Positions 6,850 through 14,328 of a stretch of DNA of 64,000 nt are shown here, piece by piece; position 1 is the first letter of the stretch, and the number at the start of each line of letters is the position of its first letter. Position numbers and translations under genes: made by a program. A model generated the notes under the pieces. That model was not told the origin of the DNA. It made no database searches and was given only the letters and a program-made list of their open reading frames with translations. The DNA comes from a virus, in IMG/VR virus record IMGVR_UViG_3300041402_000314, positions 124,001 to 188,000 of that record, one strand, 5' to 3'.

Positions 6850-8030
6850 TGTTTTCCAAATACTGCCTCTTTGGGTGTCCAGCCGCAACGTAATCTGGAA
6901 GCTATGACACCATACTTATTTCTGGATATTTCAGCCCATTCTTTCATGGATTTTTTATCACCATCTATAGTTAGACCTTTCTTTTTTCCATAGACTGCCT
7001 TTTCGGGAGACCAACCTATATTCATTCTCCCTCTAATTATTTCTGGGGTATTCCCAGAAAGTTCAGCCCATTCTTTTATAGTTTTAGTTTCTCCGTTGAA
7101 TGTTAAATATTTCTTAGTTTTATGTTCGGAAAATACAGCTTCCTTTTCAGACCATCCATTTCCCAATCTGGTATGTATAGTATTGAAATTAGTTCCAGAT
7201 TTATTAGACCATTCCTTTACGGTTTTAGTTACGCCATTTATTGTTAAATATTTCTTATTTTTATGTTCTGAAAATACTGCTTCTTTAGGAGACCAACCAG
7301 CTTTTAGCCTCCCTCTTATAGTATTAAAGTCTATACCAGAAAGTTCAGACCATTTTTTCACAGATTTAGTTTCACCCTCTACAGTCAGATACAATGTTAT
7401 TTTACATTCATCTCTTATTATTGTCTCGATTCGTTTGCGAATTTGTTCAGGTGATTATTTCTTACCAAATTGGGAATGTTTTTCACCTCTTTGGGAGTCA
7501 CTAATTAATTTCCTAGTTTCTTCAGAATGTGTTTTACCATACATACCATTTTTCTCACCAGATGACATTTCTGAATATCTCAGTCTTTCTTCTGGATTTT
7601 CAAAACGTCTGATTTGTGCCTTTCGTAATTTCTCTATGGTTTCTTCAGTCGGTATATACCCACAACATCCTTCACCTCCATTAGTCTTATTGAGCAAAGG
7701 CCCTAATCCCAAATCTACTCTACCTACCACTCTTATTATATATCTTTCTTTAGCAAAGGCTTCCTGTTCTGTTACATTTTCTAATATCTTGATTATTTTA
7801 GGCTCATAACCATCTTCTATTATTTCTCTAAGTAGATTTAATTTATCCGAATCAATATCTGTATTAATAGCATCTTTGGCATGTACTTCACATCTATCAT
7901 CAAGACCTTTACCTCCATAGATAGGAAGATAGTCTAGTGTTAATTTACCGCCATCATAAATGAAAGTACCTGTATGTCTTGGGTCTAATATTATATATGT
8001 ATAGAAAATAGGGTCTTCGGGATTGGTCAT
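6846..8030 (-). pseudogene. GIY-YIG homing endonuclease interrupted by one in-frame stop
   Basis: The first part (8030 to 7455) is 191 residues: GIY-YIG nuclease (TYIILD near 12-17, IYGGKG near 38-43, catalytic-type Glu in ERYIIR, NKTNGGEG) then NUMOD3-type repeats (GKTHSEETRKLI, GEKHSQFGKK). A TAA at 7457-7455 follows. Without any change of frame the sequence continues SPEQIRKRIETIIRD and then four ~45-residue repeats (6846-7394) of the form YLTINGxTKTVKEWxxxSG...GWSxxEAVF, DNA-binding modules of homing endonucleases. Restoring the stop gives one ~394-residue protein. So it is a nonsense-disrupted mobile nuclease, or two separate polypeptides if a TTG at 7394 is used. Confidence 0.8.
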
Positions 8031-8131
8031 GATATTGCTCCTTATATAAATAGATGTGAGAGGGACAGCAAGTAGATTGCTCCACTTGTTGCTAGGTAGT
8101 TCGTGCTATCTAGCTAACCTCTTATTATAAC

Positions 8132-8139
8132 TATTTATA
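8132..8139 (-). promoter_or_regulatory. late promoter for the homing endonuclease
   Basis: Reading the minus strand gives TATAAATAGTTATAATAAGAGG, the same extended late-box form as on the plus strand. It lies about 100 bases upstream of the endonuclease start at 8030; the leader can fold (CTAGATAG with CTACCTAG, one mismatch). SD AAGGAG sits just before the start. Confidence 0.6.
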
Positions 8140-8162
8140 CATCGAGATATTTTTCTGGAAAC

Positions 8163-8170
8163 TATAAATA
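8163..8170 (+). promoter_or_regulatory. T4-type late promoter
   Basis: TATAAATA followed by GTTAAAAC, 27 bases before the gp14-like gene at 8197. It is divergent from the minus-strand box at 8132-8139. Confidence 0.8.
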
Positions 8171-8196
8171 GTTAAAACAATATTAAAAGGAATATT

Positions 8197-8781
8197 ATGA
8201 GTTTTAATTTTACTAACACTCCAGACAGAGCAGTGTATGAAAATACTTTAGCTGAAAGTATCGAAATTTTCGGAATTTCGATAGAATATCTCGTGGTTGA
8301 ATATGACGAAACCAAAGAAAAACTCTATGCTGAAGACAGCAAACCACATACAACCGCTAGATATTTGATGAAAGCACAGGCGGAGTATCTGGGTTCCGAG
8401 GATTTCATGCTAACAAAATTTGGGCTACAGAGCAGTGACCAAATGGAACTCGTCATATCAAAATCAAAATTCGAAGAAATCGTTGGCGATGGTGCGGAAC
8501 CCAAGAGCGGTGATCGTGTATATATTACTTATCAAGATAGATACTATACGGTCGCGGACGCGAAGGAAGAATCCAACATTTTTCTTCAACGGAAATTTTC
8601 GTGGATGCTTATTCTTAACCCTACTGACCTCATTGGAGCCGAAGTTACGCCTAATATTGGTGTACCTGATTATGAGGACGAAGAAGATATTTTTAATGAT
8701 AATGATCTTATCGATGAATTGGATGATGATATCGTAGTAGAGAAGACAGACGATGTTAATCCTTTCGGTGATTGGGAATAG
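8197..8781 (+). CDS. 14: neck protein, T4 gp14-like
   Basis: 194 residues. Alignable by eye with T4 gp14: LAESIEIFGISIEYLVVEY near 18-36 (gp14 has VAESIQMRGVECYYVPREY), then KFGLQSSDQMELVISKSKFE, 'EPKSGDRVYITYQDRYYTVA' and KFSWMLILNPTDLIG. The C-terminus is acidic and ends NPFGDWE (gp14 ends in a similar PFDND tail). In T4, gp14 with gp13 forms the neck that closes the filled head and receives the tail. Directly upstream of gp15 and gp16 homologues, in T4 order, apart from inserted genes. Confidence 0.85.
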   Translation: MSFNFTNTPDRAVYENTLAESIEIFGISIEYLVVEYDETKEKLYAEDSKPHTTARYLMKAQAEYLGSEDFMLTKFGLQSSDQMELVISKSKFEEIVGDGAEPKSGDRVYITYQDRYYTVADAKEESNIFLQRKFSWMLILNPTDLIGAEVTPNIGVPDYEDEEDIFNDNDLIDELDDDIVVEKTDDVNPFGDWE

Positions 8782-8806
8782 GAAAGGTTAATAAAGGAGA
8801 CTAATT

Positions 8807-9376
8807 ATGGCAGATGAAACACCAAATACTAATTTAGCGAAACTGGATGTTCTTATCAGTCGTTTACTTGCTGATGAAAATTCTGGTAACTTAAGAACAA
8901 TTAGTACCGTACATGAAAAAATCCACAAAGGAGAAATCTATGTATTTGGACATTATGATACATCGGTAGCTAATAATGGAAACCTAGACATTCTATTTAA
9001 AACAGGAGCTTCTTTAAGAAGTGATATTATAGTTAATATTGCCAGTACAGGAGATGCAGAAGTACGTATTTATGAGGCTCCTACGACAAGTGGTGATGGA
9101 ACACCTTTAACACCGAGAAATAAAAATAGGTACACAACTGATACCGTTACTTTTTCTGTTTTCCATACACCAACGGTTGATGTTGTCGGAACAGAATTAA
9201 TAAATCAGTTTGTTGCTGGTGGTTCTGGTGGTATAAAAATTGGTGCTTCTACTGAAGAAAGAGATGAATGGGTTTTTAAACATGGTGTAAATTATTTGTT
9301 AAGAGCAACAAATATATCTGGCCTATCTGCTAAAATAAATGTTGTTGCCTCCGTATATGAAGCATCTAATATCTGA
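8807..9376 (+). CDS. virion surface protein, paralogue of 56180-56737
   Basis: 189 residues. It shares with the protein at 56180 the motif HEKIH[KE]G near residue 42, then NG-x-x-DIL, RNKNR/RNNNF, a Gly-rich VxGG region, and a closing EWV...YLLR...SG segment, which together define a conserved beta-sandwich. Its N-terminus (NTNLAKLDVLISRLL) resembles that of the protein at 5417. These features suggest a capsid decoration or tail surface protein; exact placement is not visible in the sequence. SD AAGGAGA. Confidence 0.6.
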   Translation: MADETPNTNLAKLDVLISRLLADENSGNLRTISTVHEKIHKGEIYVFGHYDTSVANNGNLDILFKTGASLRSDIIVNIASTGDAEVRIYEAPTTSGDGTPLTPRNKNRYTTDTVTFSVFHTPTVDVVGTELINQFVAGGSGGIKIGASTEERDEWVFKHGVNYLLRATNISGLSAKINVVASVYEASNI

Positions 9377-9384
9377 TATAAATA
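9377..9384 (+). promoter_or_regulatory. T4-type late promoter
   Basis: TATAAATA followed by GTTAAAAC, beginning right at the stop codon of the preceding gene and 26 bases before the small gene at 9410; probably also serves gp15- and gp16-like genes downstream. Confidence 0.8.
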
Positions 9385-9409
9385 GTTAAAACATGAGGAG
9401 AAAGAATAG

Positions 9410-9562
9410 ATGGGTAATGATAAGACCAATAATAAAAAGTTTAATAGATCAATAACCTTAAATAAACTCAAAAGCTCTACAGATCAAAATAAGACCGTTA
9501 TGGCTATAGCATTTGAAGAAGTTCTGAGAGCAACAACAAATAAAACTAAACAGACTAACTAA
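9410..9562 (+). CDS. small hypothetical protein
   Basis: 50 residues from an ATG after GAGGAGAAAG: MGNDKTNNKKFNRSITLNKL then a helical part and an Asn/Thr/Lys-rich end. Ends two bases before the gp15-like gene, so the two are likely coupled. No family recognised. Confidence 0.55.
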   Translation: MGNDKTNNKKFNRSITLNKLKSSTDQNKTVMAIAFEEVLRATTNKTKQTN

Positions 9563-9564
9563 TT

Positions 9565-10323
9565 ATGAGAACCTATTTTTTCCCAAATATTTTAAAAAAA
9601 ATACATATAGCTTTCCTTTCCCAATTTAAGGATTTGCAAGTAGCTAAATATGATAGTGCTGGTAATATACTTAATATGAGACAGGTTCCTATCACATTCG
9701 GACATAAAGGTAAGGAAATATCTATAGCTCAGAAGAAGGACAAAAGAAATTATTCAACTTTTTTGCCAAGAATTGCCGTGATGATGTCATCTATTAATCC
9801 TGCTCCTGAAAAGAGTAGAGGTGGTCATCTCGTAGAATTATGTAAATATACTACTGGTAGCGCAGATACCCTCCAGAAGTTATATGGTGGTTATCCATAT
9901 AAAATAGGCTATACTCTAACTATTCTTACCGAACATATGGGTGAGGCCAGTCAAATAATAGAACAGATATTACCTAGTTTTGTTCCATTTAAAAATGTGA
10001 CTATCAGGGAATTTGATTTTCTTCCTAGTTTCACTAGAGATATTCCTATATTATTAACTAGCGTAACTCCTACATTTCAAGATGAAACCACAGAAGATGA
10101 AATCAAGAGAATAGAATTCGATATTGAGTTTGATGTTGATTGTATGTTTTATAGACCTATACTCACTAGTGATATTATCAAAACCGTTAATGTTGATCTA
10201 ATTGATAGTTCTTTAGTTCCAGATATAACAGGAAATGATTTAGCTGGTTATGAATATGCTGTTAGTGGTGACGATATTGATGATTTTGATGTATTGACCG
10301 ATGAATGGACTGAATATATTTAA
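9565..10323 (+). CDS. 15: tail sheath stabiliser / tail completion protein, T4 gp15-like
   Basis: 252 residues (T4 gp15 is 272). Shared landmarks: an N-terminal aromatic start (MRTYFFPNILKKIHIAFLSQF), RQVPITF (gp15: IRVPITY), LPRIAVMMSSINPAP, YPYKIGYTLTILTEHM, QIIEQILPSFVPF (gp15: QIVEQILPYFQPH), FTRDIPILLTSV, and EFDIEFDVDCMFYRP. gp15 forms the hexameric cap on the tail that joins it to the neck. Adjacent to gp14 and gp16 homologues. High confidence. Confidence 0.9.
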   Translation: MRTYFFPNILKKIHIAFLSQFKDLQVAKYDSAGNILNMRQVPITFGHKGKEISIAQKKDKRNYSTFLPRIAVMMSSINPAPEKSRGGHLVELCKYTTGSADTLQKLYGGYPYKIGYTLTILTEHMGEASQIIEQILPSFVPFKNVTIREFDFLPSFTRDIPILLTSVTPTFQDETTEDEIKRIEFDIEFDVDCMFYRPILTSDIIKTVNVDLIDSSLVPDITGNDLAGYEYAVSGDDIDDFDVLTDEWTEYI

Positions 10324-10331
10324 GGAGAAAT

Positions 10332-10502
10332 GTGAAAAACAGAACTAAGTTCAATTGGCAATGTCCTCATTGTAAGAAAAGAAACATAGAGTCGTGGAAT
10401 TTTCAATTTGATGTACCAAAAGTATATGAAGTTATTGTCCTTTGCTCTAAATGCAATGAAGAATCCAGAATTGATTTTCGTTTTAATATTATGCCTATAT
10501 AA
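10332..10502 (+). CDS. small zinc-ribbon protein, GTG start
   Basis: 56 residues from GTG after GGAGAAAT (the ATG one base earlier hits a stop at once). Two CxxC pairs (CPHC near 11-14, CSKC near 38-41) form a zinc ribbon. Function unknown. Confidence 0.5.
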   Translation: MKNRTKFNWQCPHCKKRNIESWNFQFDVPKVYEVIVLCSKCNEESRIDFRFNIMPI

Positions 10503-10523
10503 ACTTAGAGAAGAGAGGAACCT

Positions 10524-10871
10524 ATGGATTTAGAAAAATTTAGAATTGGTTTAGTATTTCGTAACAATGATATCATTGTTTTAGGTGAATATAAAGACGA
10601 TGGTACGATGGATGAAGATTCTATGGGTGTCATTTCTGATTTTGATTCCATATATGAAGACTTACCATTAAATAAATTTGGTGTAGTCGAAATCCAGAGA
10701 TCAGAGAAGAATGGTGAAGATCAAATAGAATTAAAAGATTATCATACTTATGCTATAGGTGAAAATGCAGGTATAGAAAGCGTTATGGAGATTTATAGAG
10801 AAGACTCAGAAGATTTTTTCGATATAATAAATGATCTATATGAGTCTATACTAAATGAAATCGCCCACTAA
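10524..10871 (+). CDS. hypothetical acidic protein
   Basis: 115 residues, strongly acidic, with 'FRIGLVFRNNDIIVLGEYKD' at the start suggesting a small beta domain and a helical tail (DIINDLYESILNEIAH). SD AGAGGA. The last codons overlap the next start at 10855. Not recognised. Confidence 0.6.
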   Translation: MDLEKFRIGLVFRNNDIIVLGEYKDDGTMDEDSMGVISDFDSIYEDLPLNKFGVVEIQRSEKNGEDQIELKDYHTYAIGENAGIESVMEIYREDSEDFFDIINDLYESILNEIAH

Positions 10872-11013
10872 TTATAAATGTGAAGCGTGTAAAGATACTG
10901 GTTATGTATCGGTAAAATGTCTAATAGAGGACTATAAAAGAAAATGTCCTTGTTGTTATGAGGTAAAAATAAATGAGCCAAAAAGAAGAAAAGACGATAG
11001 AGGAAATAACTAA
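10855..11013 (+). CDS. mini zinc-knuckle protein overlapping both neighbours
   Basis: 52 residues: two CxxC pairs (YKCEACKDTGY and KCPCCYE) resembling one half of a DnaJ-type zinc domain, then a basic tail (EPKRRKDDRGN). It starts inside the previous gene and runs 41 bases into the next. The motif supports a real gene but the long overlap lowers confidence. Confidence 0.4.
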   Translation: MKSPTNYKCEACKDTGYVSVKCLIEDYKRKCPCCYEVKINEPKRRKDDRGNN

Positions 11014-11176
11014 AGAGATCGACATTATTTTCCCTGTAATAGAATCCATTAAATCAATAGACTTACCTGATTATAATGACCCTTGCGCTGGATGTAGTAA
11101 TAATCCTAAAAATAATCCTCATGCATCTGGTATATGCGGATGTACATTACCTTATATGACCAGAACTACTTATTAA
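10973..11176 (+). CDS. small Cys-rich protein
   Basis: 67 residues. A helical N-terminus (KTIEEITKEIDIIF) is followed by a probable metal site: CAGCSNNPKNNPHASGICGC. SD GAGG. The same arrangement (CxxC then CxC) recurs in the next small gene, so the two may be relatives. Function unknown. Confidence 0.5.
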   Translation: MSQKEEKTIEEITKEIDIIFPVIESIKSIDLPDYNDPCAGCSNNPKNNPHASGICGCTLPYMTRTTY

Positions 11177-11202
11177 ATGTAATTATAGAGGAGAGCGACT
11201 AA

Positions 11203-11364
11203 ATGGACGATAAGGCTGACCCCGACATCGGCAATTATTTGTATGTGGGAGCCGACCCATGTATAGAATGTGTAAATGGATTATTCGGTACTAATGAAAA
11301 TGACTGTGACTGTATTTTAAAGAGGATGAGAGATGGACAAGAAAAAGAAGAAAGTAGCAGCTAA
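11203..11364 (+). CDS. small Cys-rich protein overlapping the small terminase gene
   Basis: 53 residues from an ATG after GAGGAGAG. Contains CIEC and NDCDC, a CxxC/CxC pattern like the preceding gene. The last ten codons overlap the start of the gp16-like gene (11333) in another frame. Confidence 0.45.
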   Translation: MDDKADPDIGNYLYVGADPCIECVNGLFGTNENDCDCILKRMRDGQEKEESSS

Positions 11365-11809
11365 AGGTTTGGATGATGCTTTTAACATTACCTATGAAGA
11401 AAGTGAATTACCTATTAAGGGTTCTGAGACCGATAATCTTCCTATCATCGATGGTGAGACAGGTAAGATATTAGACTTCCCTGAAGTAGAAAGTGATTTC
11501 GATTTCATTAAAAGAGAATTAAGAGCTAATGTTCAAATGGCTAAAGAAGCTCTCGATAGAGCTATAGAAATTCAGAAGGAAGATGAGAAGGCCAGAAATA
11601 CAGAAGTTATTGCTGATATGATCGACTCTATCAATAGCTGTCTTAAAGAGCTAGGTTCTATTAATAAAATAGAAACCGAGTTAGCTCTTAAGACAAATAA
11701 AGAAACTGGTGAAGATCATGGCGGTGGAGATGTCACTAACAATGTATTGGTTGTCGGTAATACATCCGAGATACTAAAACAAATAGCTGATGGGATGAAG
11801 AAGGATTAA
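11333..11809 (+). CDS. 16: small terminase subunit, T4 gp16-like
   Basis: 158 residues (T4 gp16 is 164). The acidic N-terminus is followed by DFDFIKRELRANVQMAKEAL (gp16: DYGVVRRNMHFQQQML), a central helical oligomerisation region (VIADMIDSINSCLKELGSIN), and the beta/C-terminal part NNVLVVGNTSEILKQIADGM (gp16: [20 protein letters not shown]). The small subunit recognises DNA and stimulates the gp17 motor. Unusually, gp17 is 15 kb away, beyond a minus-strand block. Confidence 0.85.
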   Translation: MDKKKKKVAAKGLDDAFNITYEESELPIKGSETDNLPIIDGETGKILDFPEVESDFDFIKRELRANVQMAKEALDRAIEIQKEDEKARNTEVIADMIDSINSCLKELGSINKIETELALKTNKETGEDHGGGDVTNNVLVVGNTSEILKQIADGMKKD

Positions 11810-11821
11810 TCCTTCTTCATC
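11794..11821. other. perfect palindrome at convergent gene ends
   Basis: A 28-base perfect inverted repeat (arm GATGAAGAAGGATT) covers the last codons of the gp16-like gene and the last codon of the minus-strand gene ending at 11817. There is no loop in DNA and no T-run on either side, so it is better read as an RNA 3' hairpin or transcription barrier than a classical terminator. Confidence 0.6.
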
Positions 11822-12020
11822 TCTCCTCTATAGTCTTATAGACAGTTTTAGGGTATTTCTCCAAGAAGGTTTCATTTCTTCCGCATTCATCGCAGATATG
11901 AGGATATTGTGGTGGGTAGCTTATTAGAGCAATTCCTGTTGGGTTCAGAGTTCCTTTACCGCATTCATCACATAGATATCTAATAAGATATGTTTTAACT
12001 TCCTGTTTTACTTCGGGCAT
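11817..12020 (-). CDS. small zinc-ribbon protein
   Basis: 67 residues: CDEC and CDECG pairs separated by 'GTLNPTGIALISYPPQYPH', a pattern I recall from small zinc-ribbon proteins of several phages. Last gene of the first minus-strand block. Probably nucleic-acid or protein binding; role unknown. Confidence 0.65.
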   Translation of the reverse strand: MPEVKQEVKTYLIRYLCDECGKGTLNPTGIALISYPPQYPHICDECGRNETFLEKYPKTVYKTIEER

Positions 12021-12021
12021 A

Positions 12022-12210
12022 TCATTTCTCCAATGCCTTTCTAAGGACTTCGGCTATAGATGCAAACTTACCATCATTCTCTATAGGAAATAGAACGTTC
12101 TCATATACATTATCTATCTTTTCACATAGAGCTATGATCAGATCGTCCTTATCCCTACAATTCATATTATACAACTTACCCAACTTTAAGTCTATATCAC
12201 TTCTGGTCAT
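12022..12210 (-). CDS. small hypothetical protein
   Basis: 62 residues, helical, MTRSDIDLKLGKLYNMNCRD... Its start overlaps the stop of the gene at 12207, implying coupling. Not recognised. Confidence 0.55.
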   Translation of the reverse strand: MTRSDIDLKLGKLYNMNCRDKDDLIIALCEKIDNVYENVLFPIENDGKFASIAEVLRKALEK

Positions 12211-12458
12211 GGTGCTATTAACCCCTCTTTAACCGCTTTATCTAATATAGCTGCAATTTCCTTCTCACTCACTGGAAGAAGAGTAATTGGAAACCCATGT
12301 TCTTTTGCTATATTATCTAATTGGTCTGTATTATAGGCAACGATTCTATTTTCTAATTTACCCTCAAGCCATTCGATATATTGGTGGTCGTTAATATTCC
12401 CACGTTTACCACTGGCCTGAAGACCAGTTTCCTTTTCATATGTCTCTTTAAGTGTCAT
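12207..12458 (-). CDS. hypothetical protein
   Basis: 83 residues from the ATG at 12458 (MTLKETYEKETGL), preferred over a TTG three codons earlier because GAGG lies nine bases upstream. Contains ..INDHQYIEWLEGKLEN.., typical of small early phage proteins that pair a helical N-terminus with a Trp. Function unknown. Confidence 0.55.
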   Translation of the reverse strand: MTLKETYEKETGLQASGKRGNINDHQYIEWLEGKLENRIVAYNTDQLDNIAKEHGFPITLLPVSEKEIAAILDKAVKEGLIAP

Positions 12459-12807
12459 TTTTATCAACCTCTTTCTTTAGTTTATCCCAATACTTCATTC
12501 GGTAGTTAATATCTTTACTTCCTAATACCATCTGGGATTTGAAATTGAAATTGAATTTTACCTTCTCGAATTCTTCTTCTATATAATTAGTGAAATCTTT
12601 ATCTTCTTTCAGCTTCTCAAATTTTCTCCAGTTCTGATCTGTCTTCTGTAGATCAGATACTAACCATAAGACGAAAGCTAGTAATATAAAAAACATACTG
12701 GAGCCTCCTGCATACATTCGGTATGGTTGAGGCATACTTAAACCACCGATGAAAAGACCAATAAATGTTAGAAAAGATAGCAGTCCGTGTTTCCAAGTAA
12801 TTCTCAT
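12448..12807 (-). CDS. two-helix membrane protein
   Basis: 119 residues. Two membrane segments (HGLLSFLTFIGLFIGGL near 7-23 and FFILLAFVLWLVSDL near 39-53), then a charged cytoplasmic domain of ~65 residues. No family recognised; overlaps the start of the gene at 12804. Confidence 0.6.
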   Translation of the reverse strand: MRITWKHGLLSFLTFIGLFIGGLSMPQPYRMYAGGSSMFFILLAFVLWLVSDLQKTDQNWRKFEKLKEDKDFTNYIEEEFEKVKFNFNFKSQMVLGSKDINYRMKYWDKLKKEVDKNDT

Positions 12808-13010
12808 TTAGTCTCCTTCTGATCACATAGTATCACTTTGGAATCTCTACCGAAAGCAGGAGCCATTCGATTATTGAAAGTATAATAAACTACTCCCTTG
12901 AGGCATATAGTAGACTCTCCACCATATGAATATATACCTTCTATATGTTCACTTTCGTTCTCACAGGCGAACAACATTAAAGCAACCAATATAATTAATA
13001 TCTTTTTCAT
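12804..13010 (-). CDS. small lipoprotein
   Basis: 68 residues. The signal peptide MKKILIILVALMLFA|C ends in a lipobox (LFAC, Cys at 16), so the mature protein is predicted to be lipid-anchored. The mature part contains GVVYYTFNNRMAPAFGRDSK followed by VILC, a signature I associate with a widespread small phage protein. Cell-envelope role is likely; function unknown. Confidence 0.65.
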   Translation of the reverse strand: MKKILIILVALMLFACENESEHIEGIYSYGGESTICLKGVVYYTFNNRMAPAFGRDSKVILCDQKETK

Positions 13011-13011
13011 T

Positions 13012-13143
13012 TTAATTCTCCATTAAAGTAATGATTACGATATAGAACGACATTATAACACATATCGTTGTTAATATGCAAGATAATATTATATGCCTTC
13101 GTCTCAATTTACTCTGATGTGCTGCATGTCTACCGAACGTCAT
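13012..13143 (-). CDS. 43-residue membrane protein
   Basis: Found between two larger genes: AGGAG, ATG at 13143, and 43 residues starting MTFGRHAAHQSKLRRRH followed by one hydrophobic helix (IILSCILTTICVIMSFYIVI). Basic N-terminus in the cytoplasm is expected. Its last codons (ATG GAG AAT TAA) supply the SD of the lipoprotein gene. Confidence 0.5.
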   Translation of the reverse strand: MTFGRHAAHQSKLRRRHIILSCILTTICVIMSFYIVIITLMEN

Positions 13144-13144
13144 T

Positions 13145-13492
13145 TTAGACTCCTAATGCTATACGGATTTCTTTAGCCTTATCTTCCCGACCACGATCAT
13201 ATGCCTCATTTTGAGCTTCAGATATGATTCTCATTATCTGATTTGGTTTCAAGATACTTAATCCTTGTTTAAAGGCATACAACTCTATAAATTCTTGGGT
13301 CTTTCCCTTTTCAATCAATTCCGTGATATGTGTTCCGACCAAGGATTTTTTGTTAATCCTTCCACCCAACATATTACCTTTACTGTACCAATATTCTTCA
13401 GTGTTTTCCGAAAGATCACTCATGTACCATACAGCAACCGCGCTATTGTATCTCCGTCTTGGCTTCTCACCAATATAAAAGTCATCCCACAT
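13145..13492 (-). CDS. hypothetical protein
   Basis: 115 residues, soluble, starting MWDDFYIGEKPRRRYNSAVA and ending in a charged helix (EAYDRGREDKAKEIRIALGV). SD GGAG. No family recognised. Confidence 0.55.
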   Translation of the reverse strand: MWDDFYIGEKPRRRYNSAVAVWYMSDLSENTEEYWYSKGNMLGGRINKKSLVGTHITELIEKGKTQEFIELYAFKQGLSILKPNQIMRIISEAQNEAYDRGREDKAKEIRIALGV

Positions 13493-13504
13493 AATAGGTC
13501 TCCT

Positions 13505-14026
13505 CTATTCTAATCTAAATTCTCTTATGATAGTTCCTTTAGGAACATGAAGGATATATTTGTTATAATGTCCAGCATCCGAAGTAGGATTTCCAGTTAA
13601 CCAAGTCATGAACCAATTTCTATGAGTTCTTATTATAAACTTCTCTACTGTAGGTTTGGTATGAGCATCCTCTTTAATATAACTCCTACTCTGTTCGAAT
13701 TTCTCTTTATGGTATCCATCATCTGTATATACATAAGCTTGATAGTACCATGTTGAGCTTATAGAGCCAGTACCTAATATAAAATCTCCTTGTAATCCGC
13801 TATTAGCATCTTTTAAGGAATAAATATATTCGGTTCTCCAAACAACCTGTTCTTCTGAATCAGGATTACCACTAGCGACTAAGAGTAGTAATAGAGTTAT
13901 GATACCTGAGACCACAAATCCTATACATGCTCCACCTATAATAGGCCAAATCTTTCTTTCTGCCCAATATGCTAGAATAGAAAAAATTACTGCTCCTGTT
14001 ACCATTATCCACATCGCACCATTCAT
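13505..14026 (-). CDS. membrane protein with extracytoplasmic domain
   Basis: 173 residues. Two N-terminal membrane segments (WIMVTGAVIFSILAYWAE and GACIGFVVSGIITLLLLLVA) precede a beta-rich domain with 'YSLKDANSGLQGDFILGTGS' and SSTWYYQAYVYTDDGYHKE. I recall small phage membrane proteins with this 'SL.D..G..G.F.LG.G.I' pattern; their function is unknown. Confidence 0.6.
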   Translation of the reverse strand: MNGAMWIMVTGAVIFSILAYWAERKIWPIIGGACIGFVVSGIITLLLLLVASGNPDSEEQVVWRTEYIYSLKDANSGLQGDFILGTGSISSTWYYQAYVYTDDGYHKEKFEQSRSYIKEDAHTKPTVEKFIIRTHRNWFMTWLTGNPTSDAGHYNKYILHVPKGTIIREFRLE

Positions 14027-14328
14027 TTCTTACCTCCATAATCTTTTTCATAGTTACCGCTATGTGAAAGTATCCAGTTTAGATAGCCCTCTTCTCCACA
14101 CTCAGGACAATCGTATTCTGGAAGGCTCTCTATTTTATCCATCTTCTCCTTAGAGACATAAAGAAGATGTTCACATTTCCTACATTGAAATACTAGGTCT
14201 TCCGTATCGCTCGATGTACTTTCCTTTTTCTGTTGAGAAGTCATTATGGCGATTTTATGTTTCATAGCCAATTTCTGTAGATCAGTAAAAAAGTCTAAAC
14301 CAGTTTCACCTATTATTTTAAGCTCCAT
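14023..14328 (-). CDS. zinc-ribbon protein
   Basis: 101 residues: CRKC (near 49-52) and CPECG (near 74-78) make a zinc ribbon after a helical N-terminus containing a Gln/Ser-rich linker. Overlaps the next start (ATGA). Role unknown. Confidence 0.55.
   Translation of the reverse strand: MELKIIGETGLDFFTDLQKLAMKHKIAIMTSQQKKESTSSDTEDLVFQCRKCEHLLYVSKEKMDKIESLPEYDCPECGEEGYLNWILSHSGNYEKDYGGKK

Noticed and set aside
7455-7457. Stop-codon reassignment (TAA read as an amino acid) suggested by the split endonuclease
   Set aside because: Most genes in the window end in TAA at sensible places, often overlapping the next SD, so TAA is a normal stop here.
7096-7809. Plus-strand open frame across the endonuclease repeats
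   Set aside because: Antisense shadow of the repeated NUMOD-like modules; the minus-strand protein has clear motifs and a late promoter.
8045-8052. Plus-strand TATAAATA in the gap before gp14
   Set aside because: It is followed by GATGTGAG rather than the usual TTAAAA, and a better box at 8163 serves the same gene; the stretch is the leader of the minus-strand endonuclease.
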